Below are positions 43,739 to 52,165 of a stretch of DNA of 64,000 nt, piece after piece. Origin of the DNA: Acidobacteriota bacterium (GTDB lineage Bacteria; Acidobacteriota; Terriglobia; Terriglobales; Acidobacteriaceae); NCBI GenBank assembly GCA_013289765.1, contig JABCZI010000004.1, positions 1-64,000 of the forward strand, read 5' to 3'. The notes beneath the pieces were generated by a model. That model saw only the letters and a program-made list of their open reading frames with translations, did not search any database and was not told where the DNA came from. Numbering within the stretch: the stretch's first letter is position 1; each line of letters opens with the position of its first letter. The translations under genes were made by a program, and so were the position numbers.

Positions 43739-44689
43739 TTAACGAGTGAGGACGGGTTCCCGCCGTAGACTAATAAACTTTACCAGCCAGTCGTAGCGAT
43801 CTTCCAACGCTTGAGGATCGTTCAGATCGTGTCCGGTGTCGTAGTACAGGACCTTCTTCGGATCGCTCGCGGCAGCGACGTAGTGCTCCATTGAAGTCTT
43901 GTCGAAGTACTGCTCGTAATTAGCGAATTGCAGCAGCAGAGGAATAGGCGCGGCCTTTCCGACGAAATGGATCGCGTCAATGTCGCCCGTAACTAGCGAG
44001 TATTTTTCCAGCTGACCGGCCGGCTGCGTCTTGCGGAAATCAACCATGCCGGGATCATCGCTGCGCAAGAGGATGTCCGCCATTTCAGCCACTCCTGCCA
44101 TCAAAACGGACGTCTTCATGCGCCTGTCGACCGCCGAGAGAATTGATCCCCACTGCGCGCCGTAGCTGTGCCCCACGTAGGCAAGCCGCTTCGGGTCGAC
44201 ATCGGAACGCGCCAGCAGCAAGTCGATTCCGCGGCGCAGATCTACCACCGCCTGAATCTCGATCTCGCGGTCGACCTCCGGCTTATCGAAGTGGTCGGGA
44301 GTTTTGTGCCACGGTTGCGGGCGGTCCCAAGGATAGTCAGGGATGAGGGAAACCGCGCCAGCTCTGGCGTAAAGCTTAGCTTCAGGAATGAATTCCGCCC
44401 GCGTGCCATTTCCCCAGTGCCCGAAAAGAACGGCCGCGAACGGTCCCTTACCCGTTGGGACGATCAGATACGCTGCGACTGGACCGCCCTTGGGACTCGT
44501 GTAGGTAATGTCATGAAGGGCGCCACCGTCGAACTCTTCAATGATCTTGTCATGGATGTCGAGCGGCTGCTTAGGGTCGTAGTTGAAGAGATAGGCAGCG
44601 GTCTCGGAATCCCCCGTAGGTTTGGCCGCTGTCTGCGCCGCGAAGGGAGCGACAAGGACGAGGATTAGAAAACAGCTCAAATAACGCAT
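43739..44689 (-). CDS. exported alpha/beta hydrolase, dienelactone-hydrolase-like
   Basis: A 316-residue protein starting at an ATG with GGAG 6 bases upstream. A signal peptide (MRYLSCFLILVLVAPFAAQ) precedes an alpha/beta-hydrolase fold. The nucleophile elbow is GHSYGAQ; the acid may lie in GDIDAIHFVG and the histidine in YYDTGHDLNDPQ near the C-terminus. An oxyanion-type GHWGNG motif is near residue 85. The substrate is probably an ester or small polymer and cannot be told. It is downstream of the SnoaL-like gene by 65 bases, on the same strand. Confidence 0.83.
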   Translation of the reverse strand: MRYLSCFLILVLVAPFAAQTAAKPTGDSETAAYLFNYDPKQPLDIHDKIIEEFDGGALHDITYTSPKGGPVAAYLIVPTGKGPFAAVLFGHWGNGTRAEFIPEAKLYARAGAVSLIPDYPWDRPQPWHKTPDHFDKPEVDREIEIQAVVDLRRGIDLLLARSDVDPKRLAYVGHSYGAQWGSILSAVDRRMKTSVLMAGVAEMADILLRSDDPGMVDFRKTQPAGQLEKYSLVTGDIDAIHFVGKAAPIPLLLQFANYEQYFDKTSMEHYVAAASDPKKVLYYDTGHDLNDPQALEDRYDWLVKFISLRREPVLTR

Positions 44690-44754
44690 TGCGATCTCCG
44701 GTGCCGGACGAGGATAACAACAGGCGGATGGCCCGGCTTTCATCAACATGCAGT

Positions 44755-45204
44755 TCATTCCGCCGCAGTAGTCGCACCCGCTCGGGCTTTGGCAAGCTTG
44801 GGCATGGCGCCGATCGCAATCAGGAACCGCGCGTTGTCGATCAACTGCCACACTTCGACACATTTTCCCCGGTCGAACAGGTGAAGCAGTACTCCGGGAC
44901 TGACCACGAACTTTTGGCTGGCAGGATATCCCATGTACTCGCCCTTGTGCGTCCCATAAAACGTGTAGCGGTGAGCCACTTTTTCGCCGTCACAAAAAAT
45001 ATCCTGACTATCGATTCTCCGGTCGGGAAATCCCCGCAAAAGTTGCTCGAACTGCTCTCTCAGCCCTCCGATACCACGCTTTGTGTTGCCGAATCCGTGG
45101 TGCAGAACACCCCGGTCATAGAGCGCCAGGTAGCCTTCCATGTCCTTCGCGTTGTACCGCTCTGCTGCCAGTTTAACGGCCTTTATGTTCTCGTCTCGAA
45201 GCAT
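44755..45204 (-). CDS. SnoaL-like/NTF2-fold protein
   Basis: A 149-residue alpha+beta cone-barrel protein. The pattern ERYNAKDMEGYLALYDRGVL, a central GLREQFEQLLRGFPDRRI and a C-terminal GKCVEVWQLIDNARFL is characteristic of the SnoaL-like ester cyclase/NTF2 group. Members bind small hydrophobic ligands or act as isomerases; this one's substrate is unknown. It is the first gene of a two-gene unit with the exported hydrolase. Confidence 0.82.
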   Translation of the reverse strand: MLRDENIKAVKLAAERYNAKDMEGYLALYDRGVLHHGFGNTKRGIGGLREQFEQLLRGFPDRRIDSQDIFCDGEKVAHRYTFYGTHKGEYMGYPASQKFVVSPGVLLHLFDRGKCVEVWQLIDNARFLIAIGAMPKLAKARAGATTAAE

Positions 45205-45627
45205 TTATGCTCTCCCGAACATTCGACTCTGAGCAGCCACACTTTACATTCATTCTATCGGAGACAACGGGCTCTTCCTGTAGAAGAGATCGCGACGGAA
45301 CCCGTCCAGGCACCGTGGCCCAGGGGCGGCAAATGAGGCGTCACGGCGCGGCCTGAAATCGCCGCGTTTTCCTCCACTGCTACAATGCCCCTGTTTCGAC
45401 AAACTTCAAGCTGCGAACTTACGGGACTACATCCGCGTACTGTCTTGTGAGCAGAGCTGTTGTGTGCCCTTCTGTGATCCGCAGGCGGCTGAAGCCGCGG
45501 CTCGATCGAAGGGTTTTACGGCGCGGCTTAAAGCCGCGCCCTTTCAAAGCGTAATTAACGGCGTCAGACAAAGCGTAATTAACGCAGTCAAAGTCGGCAA
45601 TCAATAGCTTTTCGGGGGAGCTTGGGA
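45205..45627. other. intergenic region with hairpins and tandem repeats upstream of the ECF operon (423 bp)
   Basis: The stretch contains a GCGGCTGAAGCCGC hairpin, a perfect GGCGCGGCTT-A-AAGCCGCGCC palindrome near 45532 and a tandem repeat (45545-45584). No gene is supported. Confidence 0.5.
45545..45584. promoter_or_regulatory. tandem 16-base repeat upstream of the ECF sigma gene
   Basis: CAAAGCGTAATTAACG occurs twice with a 24-base period (45545-45560, 45569-45584). The core CGTAATTAACG is nearly palindromic. The second copy ends about 44 bases before the sigma start, in the right place for an operator or activator site. Confidence 0.5.
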
Positions 45628-46227
45628 TTGGAAGACGTCCAGGTAGTTGCGATGCTGGTCCGCCGGTGTGTCGCCGGCGATGCCGCTGCCTGGGAAGAAA
45701 TCGTTCTGACCTACAATCGCCGTATCTATAACATCTGCTACCGCTTCGCCGGATCGGCCGACAACGCCGAAGATCTTACCCAGGAAGTTTTCATCAAGAT
45801 GTACCGCACGCTCGGGAGCTATGACAGCTCGAAGGGAGCGTTCGTGACCTGGGTGACGACCATCACCCGCAACCTGCTGGTGGATCATTTCCGCAAAACC
45901 AAGCAGGACCGGATCACCGACTCGCTCGACGCCACATCCTCCGCTCACGAGGATGCGCAGCCGCTGAGTGAGCAAATTCAGGACCAATCCGCGCCTCCGG
46001 ATGCCCGTGTGCGCAGCCGGGAGGTCGGCGAAACCGTTCATGCGGCGCTGGCCAAGCTCTCGCCGGAGCTTCGTGAAGCAGTGATTCTAAGAGACTTACA
46101 GGATTTTGATTACAAAGAAATCGCAACCGTTTTAAAGGTACCGGAGGGGACTGTGAAAAGTCGAATAAATCGTGGGCGGGCGGAACTTGCACGCCTTCTA
46201 CAACGTACCTACAGGCAGGTGATGTGA
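45628..46227 (+). CDS. ECF RNA polymerase sigma factor (RpoE-like)
   Basis: A 199-residue group 4 sigma factor. I choose the TTG at 45628 (GGGGGAG 7 bases upstream); a TTG six bases earlier would crowd the ribosome-binding site, and the first ATG is 23 bases inside. Region 2 contains DLTQEVFIKMYRTL and AFVTWVTTITRNLLVDHFR. Region 4 contains LSPELREAVILRDLQDFDYK and EIATVLKVPEGTVKSRINRG. Its stop overlaps the anti-sigma start (TGATG), so they are translationally coupled. Regulon and signal are unknown; the envelope proteins downstream suggest a cell-surface signal. Confidence 0.95.
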   Translation: MEDVQVVAMLVRRCVAGDAAAWEEIVLTYNRRIYNICYRFAGSADNAEDLTQEVFIKMYRTLGSYDSSKGAFVTWVTTITRNLLVDHFRKTKQDRITDSLDATSSAHEDAQPLSEQIQDQSAPPDARVRSREVGETVHAALAKLSPELREAVILRDLQDFDYKEIATVLKVPEGTVKSRINRGRAELARLLQRTYRQVM

Positions 46228-47048
46228 TGCCAGACCTAACCAGTAACGGAATGTGTCACGAGTTCGATGGCCTGCTCGCGGACGCGCTCGATGGCGTCCT
46301 GAGCAGCCTGCAACTCGACCGCTTCCAGGCTCATGCGCGGACTTGCTCCGGGTGTGGGCCGCTGTTCGCCGAAGTCGAGGCGGGCCGCAACTGGCTGAAG
46401 GGTCTCACGGAGGTGGAGCCTCCAGCCAGCCTGGTCAATAACATTCTGGCATCCACAACGGGCGTTGACTCCCAACGCCTGCGGGTGAACGTGTCGGCGC
46501 CGCAGCCACGAGGTTCGAAAGTCGGTCCTTCGTGGCTGGAACAAGCGCAAGCCTGGGCCTCAGGGGCAATGCAGCCGGTATGGGGCACGGTCCGGCAGCC
46601 GCGGTTTGCCATGTCGTTCGGCATGGCGTTCTTCGCGCTCTCGGTAGCTTTAAGCGTACTCGGCGTAAAGCCCGCCGACCTGCGCGAGGTGAGCTTGCGG
46701 CCTGCGGCAATCCGTCACACCTTCTACAACACGCAAGCCCGCGTGGTCCGGTACTACGAGAACATCCGGTTCGTCTATGAAGTGGAATCGCGCGTGCGCG
46801 AACTCAAGCGCACGATCGAGCCCGCCGCGCCACGTTCCGGAGAATCCGCACCGGACAAGAAAGACCGCAAGAACGACACAACACAACAGCCCGAGCAGAA
46901 GCAGGAGCGCAACTATAGCCAGACTGGAAATAATCTCATTCTGGCGAGCGCCCCGCTGGGTCCATCTGTCTTTGACCCGTTGAATCAGGATCCGTTGAAT
47001 CAGGATCCGCCTGTAGTGTCGGTGACCACGTACAGGAGGTTCGTATGA
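46227..47048 (+). CDS. zinc-finger (zf-HC2) anti-sigma factor with one membrane span
   Basis: A 273-residue bitopic protein. The N-terminal anti-sigma zinc finger shows the CHEFDG start and HARTCSGC (H-x3-C-x2-C). A membrane span is near residues 131-150 (FAMSFGMAFFALSVALSVLG). The periplasmic part is charged and ends with a small repeat, DPLNQDPLNQDPP. Members bind and hold their sigma factor at the membrane. Coupled starts on both sides (TGATG and ATGA) make a four-gene operon. Confidence 0.9.
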   Translation: MPDLTSNGMCHEFDGLLADALDGVLSSLQLDRFQAHARTCSGCGPLFAEVEAGRNWLKGLTEVEPPASLVNNILASTTGVDSQRLRVNVSAPQPRGSKVGPSWLEQAQAWASGAMQPVWGTVRQPRFAMSFGMAFFALSVALSVLGVKPADLREVSLRPAAIRHTFYNTQARVVRYYENIRFVYEVESRVRELKRTIEPAAPRSGESAPDKKDRKNDTTQQPEQKQERNYSQTGNNLILASAPLGPSVFDPLNQDPLNQDPPVVSVTTYRRFV

Positions 47049-48034
47049 ACTGCGCCACGCACAGCGATATTGCCGCAGTCGCGTTTTGCCGCACCTGCGG
47101 CAAGCCGCTCTGCGCAACTTGCACCCGCGACGTTCGCGGAGTTGTCTACTGCGAGCCTTGTCTCGCAGCTCGTTTGGAGGGCACTGCGCCGGCGGCGGGA
47201 TTCGTGCCTCCGCAGCCGGTCTATCCACAAACCGTTTATACCCCGTCGGGAGCGCCGGTACCGCCAAGGCCTTCCGGTTCAGGCCCGAATCCCACCGTCG
47301 CCGGCATTCTCGCGGGATTTTTTCCCTTCGGCGTCGGCGCGGTTTACTGCTCGCAATACGCCAAGGGATTGGCTCACCTCATCATTTTCGCTATGTTGAT
47401 TTTCGCTTCCGATCATGCGGGAAGCTGGGATGCGCTGTTCGGCATGGGCATCGCATTTTTCTACGTCTACCAGATCATCGACGCCGTTCGCACAGCTCGC
47501 GCTCTGCAGGAAGGCTTGCCCGCGCCGGATCCCCTGGGGCTCGCCCAGACCTTCAGCCTGGGCGATAAGTTTGACGCCGGTAAAGTTCCCGTGGGCGCGA
47601 TTGTTCTGATCGGCCTCGGCGGGCTTTTCCTGCTTCACACCATGGGTATCATGGAGAGTGGTCTCGACCGCTTCTGGCCGCTGCTTCTCATCTTCCTGGG
47701 TGGCTGGATGTTTTATCGGAACCATGAGCGGTCGCGCCGGAGATGCGGCTGCGCGCGCTGCAGCATGCGGTGCCTGATGGGTCCGGCAATGGTGCTGACG
47801 ACCGGCGTCCTGTTCATGCTCGAGACCCTGAACATTGCGAATATCGACCGCACCTGGCCGGCTTGGATTCTGGTGGTTGGCATCGTGAAACTGCTGCAGA
47901 GCAGCGCATCTTCCGAAGGCCACGTAGGTCCATTGCCCGGTTCCCCGCGGGGTGCTGGGCCTATGCCACCGCCACCACCTGCTAGTCCTGATTCGGGAGC
48001 AACGTCTTCCTCCGGCGAGGTACGCAATGTCTAA
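47045..48034 (+). CDS. B-box zinc-finger membrane protein with LiaF-like spans
   Basis: A 329-residue protein. The N-terminus is a B-box-type zinc site (CATHSDIAAVAFCRTCGKPL, then CATCTRDV and YCEPC). After a Pro-rich linker come about four spans (GILAGFFPFGVGAVYCSQYA and following, a TM2-like segment) and a second membrane pair typical of LiaI/LiaF-like regions (VPVGAIVLIGLGGLFLLHTM, and RTWPAWILVVGIVKLL). A Cys-rich loop (CGCARCSMRC) lies between. It overlaps the next gene by 8 bases. Confidence 0.85.
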   Translation: MNCATHSDIAAVAFCRTCGKPLCATCTRDVRGVVYCEPCLAARLEGTAPAAGFVPPQPVYPQTVYTPSGAPVPPRPSGSGPNPTVAGILAGFFPFGVGAVYCSQYAKGLAHLIIFAMLIFASDHAGSWDALFGMGIAFFYVYQIIDAVRTARALQEGLPAPDPLGLAQTFSLGDKFDAGKVPVGAIVLIGLGGLFLLHTMGIMESGLDRFWPLLLIFLGGWMFYRNHERSRRRCGCARCSMRCLMGPAMVLTTGVLFMLETLNIANIDRTWPAWILVVGIVKLLQSSASSEGHVGPLPGSPRGAGPMPPPPPASPDSGATSSSGEVRNV

Positions 48035-49547
48035 CCCACCAGTGCAGTATCCGGTGCAAGCGCCGATTCCACCGCGACGGCCTCGCCGCTCTTTTTCCGG
48101 GCCCTTCATACTGATTCTCGTCGGCGTCGTTTTTCTTCTGGGCAATATGCACTTGATCTCCTGGATGCGCCTGGGGACTCTTTTTGCCCGTTACTGGCCT
48201 GCCCTGCTCATTCTGTGGGGAGTGCTGAAGGTGGTCGAGTATCAACAAGCTCAGCGCGAAGGCGCTCCGGTTCGCGGCATCGGCGCCGGCGGTGTGATGT
48301 TGGTGGTGGCGATCGTCTTTTTCGGCCTGATCGCAACTCAGGCCGAACGGGCGCGGGAGCATTGGCCGAACATCCGGGATCACTTCAACATCGACGACGG
48401 CGATCTCGATAACATTTTCGGTGAAACCTATAACTTCAACGATCGCCTCGAACAGGAAATACCACCGGCTGTCACCAGCCTGCGCGTCAGTGACGATCAC
48501 GGCGCGGTTCATGTGAGCGCAACCGACGACAAGAAGATTACGGTCGTGATCCGCAAGCGCGTGGGCGCGGACAATCAAACTGACGCTGACAAGTACAACC
48601 AACAGACTCGGCCTACGATTACACTCGCGGGCAATGTGATGATTCTTGACGCAGCCACTCACGGAGCCACGCATGCCGGGGGCGACCATCCGGTTCAGAC
48701 CGATCTGGATATTTCCATTCCTCGCAAGATGGAACTGCACATCACTGGGCGCAGAGGCGACGTCTCCGTCACCGGACGGAACGGAGACGTGGAAATCGCC
48801 AGCCAGCACGGAGAAGCTTCCGTCGAAGAGGTGACCGGCAACCTGAAACTGAATCTTGAAAAGAGTTCGGCGAGAATCGAGCAGATTACCGGCGACGTCC
48901 ACATCAATGGCCACTTGAACGAGGTCACGGTGAGCGACGTGAAAGGCGCAGTGCAACTGGAAGGCGAATTTGGCGAGAGTGTCAAACTTTCCCGCATCAG
49001 CCGGAGCGTGACATTCAAATCTACCCGCACGGATATGGAATTTTCGCGGATCGATGGTCAACTCGACCTCGACTCCGATGACCTGCATGCCGACCAAGTG
49101 GCTGGTCCAGTCCATCTGACCACTCGCTCAAAACAAATCCGCCTGGAAGATGTCTCTGGCGATGTGCGCGTGCAGAATGAGAATGGCGGCGTGGAAATCT
49201 CCATGCGTTCACTGGGCAACGTGCAGATTGACAATCGCAATGGCGATATTAATTTGAGTGTGCCCGACAAGGCCGGGTTCCGGGTGGACGCCCGTACCCG
49301 CGACGGGGAAATCGAGTCAGATTTTCCGGAGTTGAAGATCGAGAATAATGACAAGGAGGCGAAAGCGAGCGGCAGCGTCGGCAATCCGACCTCGCATATC
49401 GTGCTGAACAATGAGCACAACGGCATCGAAATCCGCCGCATCTCGACCCGGGCAGGATTGGCCCCGCTCGCGCCGCCAGCCCCGCCGGCGAAGCCGGGCA
49501 GGAACTTGCCTCCGCCCAAAGCAAAAGTCGAACCGACGGAAAACTAA
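48027..49547 (+). CDS. LiaF-like membrane protein with DUF4097-type beta-helix domain
   Basis: A 506-residue protein starting at an ATG inside the end of the previous gene. Two spans (about 24-41 and 90-107) form a LiaI/LiaF-like region. From about residue 160 the chain is a long parallel beta-helix of DUF4097 (putative adhesin) type, with repeats such as GRRGDVSVTGRNGDVEIASQ, EVTGNLKLNLEKSSARIEQI and ENGGVEISMRSLGNVQIDNR. The C-terminus is Pro-rich. Such proteins associate with envelope-stress or antibiotic-response regulators. It ends the sigma operon. Confidence 0.86.
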   Translation: MSNPPVQYPVQAPIPPRRPRRSFSGPFILILVGVVFLLGNMHLISWMRLGTLFARYWPALLILWGVLKVVEYQQAQREGAPVRGIGAGGVMLVVAIVFFGLIATQAERAREHWPNIRDHFNIDDGDLDNIFGETYNFNDRLEQEIPPAVTSLRVSDDHGAVHVSATDDKKITVVIRKRVGADNQTDADKYNQQTRPTITLAGNVMILDAATHGATHAGGDHPVQTDLDISIPRKMELHITGRRGDVSVTGRNGDVEIASQHGEASVEEVTGNLKLNLEKSSARIEQITGDVHINGHLNEVTVSDVKGAVQLEGEFGESVKLSRISRSVTFKSTRTDMEFSRIDGQLDLDSDDLHADQVAGPVHLTTRSKQIRLEDVSGDVRVQNENGGVEISMRSLGNVQIDNRNGDINLSVPDKAGFRVDARTRDGEIESDFPELKIENNDKEAKASGSVGNPTSHIVLNNEHNGIEIRRISTRAGLAPLAPPAPPAKPGRNLPPPKAKVEPTEN

Positions 49548-49649
49548 TTGTCATCGTTCCATGAGAAGGCGCTGTGATGTCAATCGAAGTTGTTGGTTTT
49601 GGGCTTCGATTGTGTGCCTTCTTGGCTGAGCCCAACCCGCAGGAATAAT

Positions 49650-49686
49650 AAAAAACCGCGTAGCGAGGATGTCCTCGGCTACGCGG
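49650..49686 (-). terminator. hairpin with T-tract on the minus strand
   Basis: CCGCGTAGCGAGGA (49656-49669) pairs with TCCTCGGCTACGCGG (49672-49686) with one bulge. On the minus strand it runs into TTTTTTATTATT. There is no minus-strand gene for 1.4 kb upstream, so its role is unclear. The plus-strand sigma operon ends 103 bases before it. Confidence 0.55.
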
Positions 49687-49923
49687 AAAGCTCAGCAGCA
49701 GTTGACTAAAACGCGCTTCTCAACTCTAGACCAACAAGTCTCCCGTCGCCTAGAAGACCACATCAAAGACCTGTGCGCCAAAGTCATTGCATCTCGTGAG
49801 ACCGAACTAGACCCAGCCATTTCAGAACTCAAGTCCGCCCTCCGTGAGCACACCATTCGAATGAGAAAAATGGTCGCTGAGAACTTTGCCAAGGGGAAGC
49901 ATGACAATAGGCGCTCCCCATAA
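49669..49923 (+). CDS. small helical protein of unknown function
   Basis: An 84-residue, highly helical protein; the best start is uncertain, since the first ATG lies inside the hairpin and a TTG 33 bases later is the alternative. The helix with RRLEDHIKDLCAKVIAS and then ELKSALREHTIRMRKMV resembles small proteins I associate with acidobacteria. It lies just outside the left end of the IS1595 element. It could be partly spurious at the 5' end. Confidence 0.5.
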   Translation: MSSATRKAQQQLTKTRFSTLDQQVSRRLEDHIKDLCAKVIASRETELDPAISELKSALREHTIRMRKMVAENFAKGKHDNRRSP

Positions 49924-50059
49924 CCACTCTTAGAGACTGGCGTGAATCTGAAAGATTAAGTCGGGAGTTCAAATTAGGGCAATAATTGACATGACTCATC
50001 CACAGGTTTAGGATGGGCGCGTCAGTGATTGCCGATGAAACCAGAAAGGAAGGTTCATC

Positions 50060-50896
50060 GTGCAGTTGCCCTTAACAGAAGAAGACCGCGACATAGGTAG
50101 AGAGTATGAGCCGACCATCCTAGACTTTCTAGGATGTCTAGCTGTGCCGCTGTGGAAAGAGTGGCCTAAAAAGATGGAAGGCGTAGGACACAGTAATGAC
50201 GGGAAGTTCTCTCTTCGTGGCGAGTGCCCACACTGTCATCGTGACTCCGTGTTCACCCACGTCACAGATAATCATGTCGAACTTTTGGGGAATCACTCAG
50301 CTGGTCGCAATTGGCTTCTCGTCGCTGTTATGCAGTGCCAAGGGTGCCTAATGTTTATTCTTGGAGCGGTCGAGCATATGGATCACTCCTACGAGTACGT
50401 CTACTCTATCCACTATCCTGTCGGTCAGCCAGACGATAGCGCGGCGGAAGAAATCCCAATCGCTATTAGGGAGGACTTTCAGGAGGCCATGCGATGTCTT
50501 TTCATTAAAGCCTATAACGCGACGGGCGAAATGTGCCGTAGAGCGATTGAAGCCAGTTGTCTTGATCTTGGCGCACCGAAGAAAGACGTACTAGAGGACA
50601 TGATTGACTCGCTGGAGGAGAAGCGAATCATCACACCAGGTCTTAAAGATGTAGCCCACAAAGTGCGGCTTGGTGGTAATAGGTGCGCTCATCCCACTCC
50701 TCCAAGCGAAGGGGGCACTATAGCGCTGACACACCCGGCAAACGCTAACGCGGTTACTACCCCGATAGAGAAAATTGGCAAGGAACACGCCGAGGCTATT
50801 GTCGATTTCACGTGGCATTTCTTTCAATATGTGTATGTAACTCCGAAACAGCTAGACAAGTACGACTTCTCGAAGCCAAAGGCGCTTAAGCCATGA
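50060..50896 (+). CDS. DUF4145-domain protein with zinc-ribbon cysteines (transposon passenger)
   Basis: A 278-residue protein. The N-terminal part has a zinc-ribbon-like CPHCH and a later CQGC. The C-terminal half matches DUF4145: YNATGEMCRRAIEASCLDLG, the helix DVLEDMIDSLEEKRIITPGL and the motif VRLGGNRCAHP. DUF4145 modules are often attached to restriction or helicase proteins, but the function is unknown; the Arg...His arrangement recalls HEPN-type motifs without proving a nuclease. It starts 82 bases inside the transposon end, and its stop overlaps the next gene (ATGA). Confidence 0.85.
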   Translation: MQLPLTEEDRDIGREYEPTILDFLGCLAVPLWKEWPKKMEGVGHSNDGKFSLRGECPHCHRDSVFTHVTDNHVELLGNHSAGRNWLLVAVMQCQGCLMFILGAVEHMDHSYEYVYSIHYPVGQPDDSAAEEIPIAIREDFQEAMRCLFIKAYNATGEMCRRAIEASCLDLGAPKKDVLEDMIDSLEEKRIITPGLKDVAHKVRLGGNRCAHPTPPSEGGTIALTHPANANAVTTPIEKIGKEHAEAIVDFTWHFFQYVYVTPKQLDKYDFSKPKALKP

Positions 50897-51054
50897 AAAG
50901 TGAAGCTGACAAATTTGACGCGGTTGTGCGGACGCTACTTTCCGTTTCGCACGAAGAAATTCAGAAGCGAGATAAGGAATGGAGGCGCAAGCGGGAAAAG
51001 AAAAAGCGGGCTAAGACTTCGCCCGCTTCCCGCGCTTCCAACGGTAAGGGTTAG
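50893..51054 (+). CDS. 53-residue charged protein (transposon passenger)
   Basis: A small ORF coupled to the DUF4145 gene (ATGA overlap). It starts MKSEADKFDAVVRTLLSVSH and ends in a strongly basic Lys/Arg tail. I associate small proteins of this type (FDxxVRxxLSVSHEEI) with mobile elements, but no function is known. Its stop overlaps the convergent transposase stop by four bases. The tail could bind nucleic acid. Confidence 0.75.
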   Translation: MKSEADKFDAVVRTLLSVSHEEIQKRDKEWRRKREKKKRAKTSPASRASNGKG

Positions 51055-52001
51055 TGAATCGTGGCGGCTCCCACCTTGCCAGTCAATTCGGCAAAGGTCA
51101 GGCGCTTCCCGACAAGCTGAGAGACAACGAGATCGAAGCGGCCAGCGTCATCTATGTCTTTGCGATTATTGAAACGAAACATTTGCTCATCAAGGTAGCG
51201 GAATAAATGAAACGGTTCCACGCTAACGTAGGTTCCCGCAATCCCGCGCTTCAGCAAGGACCAGAAATTCTCCATGCTGTTAGTGTGTACGCGGCCATCT
51301 ACGTACTGAACCGCGTGGTCGATTACTTGGTGAGCGTAGTCGGTTTCCAACCCCTTGTAGGCGACCCACTCATCGCTGTAGAGCGCGGTTCCAGCAGCAA
51401 CGTGCTGCCTAATCTCCGGCTGTACGGATTCTCTTTTGCGATTTGGCATGACCTTTGCGCGAACACGTCCGCCGCGTTCCAACATTCCAAACACGATGGT
51501 TTTATCCGCTCCGCCAGTTCCAGTAATGCGCTGCTTGCGTTTACTGAGGTGCATGTTCCGAGACTTTCCGCCGATGAAAGTCTCGTCCACCTCGACCTCG
51601 CCGCCGAGTTTAGACCCGAAGAAATCATCCTGCATCGCAAGCCGGATGCGGTGAAGCATGAACCATGCCGACTTCTGAGTGACACGCACATCACGGGCAA
51701 TCTCGTAGCTGGACACTCCGTTCTTGCAGTTAGTGACCAGCCAAGTTGCGGTCATCCACTTGTCGAGAGAAATCGCGGAATCCTCCATCACAGTTCCGAC
51801 CTTGATGGAGAACTGCCGTTTTGCATGATGAGTGCTGCATTGCCAGAGGCGACGCGCCGGATTGAATTTAACTTTGTCCGATCCGCAAGTCGGGCAGATC
51901 ACTTTGCCATCGGGCCAGCGGCGGATCGCCAAGTAGTCGATGCAGTTGTCGGGATTCGAGAAATAGACGATTGCTTCTTGTAAGCTCTTTGGTTCGCGCA
52001 T
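51051..52001 (-). CDS. IS1595-family transposase (ISXO2-like)
   Basis: A 316-residue transposase; the ATG of MREPKSLQEAIVYFSN has GGAG 9 bases upstream, while an ATG or TTG up to 21 bases further up is also possible. An N-terminal zinc ribbon (CPTCGSDKVKF, then LWQCS) is followed by the DDE/N catalytic core: the first Asp in VEVDETFIGG, the second in YSDEWVAYKGL, and the last residue in HTNSMENFWSLLKRGI. The C-terminal YLDEQMFRFNNRKD is typical. It moves the surrounding element by a cut-and-paste reaction. Confidence 0.95.
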   Translation of the reverse strand: MREPKSLQEAIVYFSNPDNCIDYLAIRRWPDGKVICPTCGSDKVKFNPARRLWQCSTHHAKRQFSIKVGTVMEDSAISLDKWMTATWLVTNCKNGVSSYEIARDVRVTQKSAWFMLHRIRLAMQDDFFGSKLGGEVEVDETFIGGKSRNMHLSKRKQRITGTGGADKTIVFGMLERGGRVRAKVMPNRKRESVQPEIRQHVAAGTALYSDEWVAYKGLETDYAHQVIDHAVQYVDGRVHTNSMENFWSLLKRGIAGTYVSVEPFHLFRYLDEQMFRFNNRKDIDDAGRFDLVVSQLVGKRLTFAELTGKVGAATIH

Positions 52002-52165
52002 GGCCGCTTTCTCCATGCACAAACTTTAGCAAATTAACGTGGATGAGTCAAGTAATTTATTGCCCAAATTAGGACCCTTCCGTGCACTCCCCTTCTTTGC
52101 CTTCCCCGCTTCCATCTGCGAAACTGACCACTACCCTCTGAGAACCGAGAACCGAGAATCGCTCC

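Larger units (their letters stand above)
49978..52064. mobile_element. complete IS1595-family transposon with two passenger genes
   Basis: A 2087-bp element. The ends begin GGCAATAA and finish TTATTGCC, and the terminal inverted repeats match in 23 of the outer 26 positions, both including GACTCATCCAC. The element is flanked by an 8-bp direct repeat, CAAATTAG (49970-49977 and 52065-52072), the target duplication size expected for this family. Inside are a minus-strand transposase and, convergent to it, two plus-strand passenger genes. Both ends and the duplication are intact, so insertion is probably recent. Confidence 0.93.

Noticed and set aside
45419..45604. 61-codon minus-strand ORF containing hairpin-derived residues
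   Set aside because: It consists of the palindromic and tandem repeats upstream of the sigma gene.
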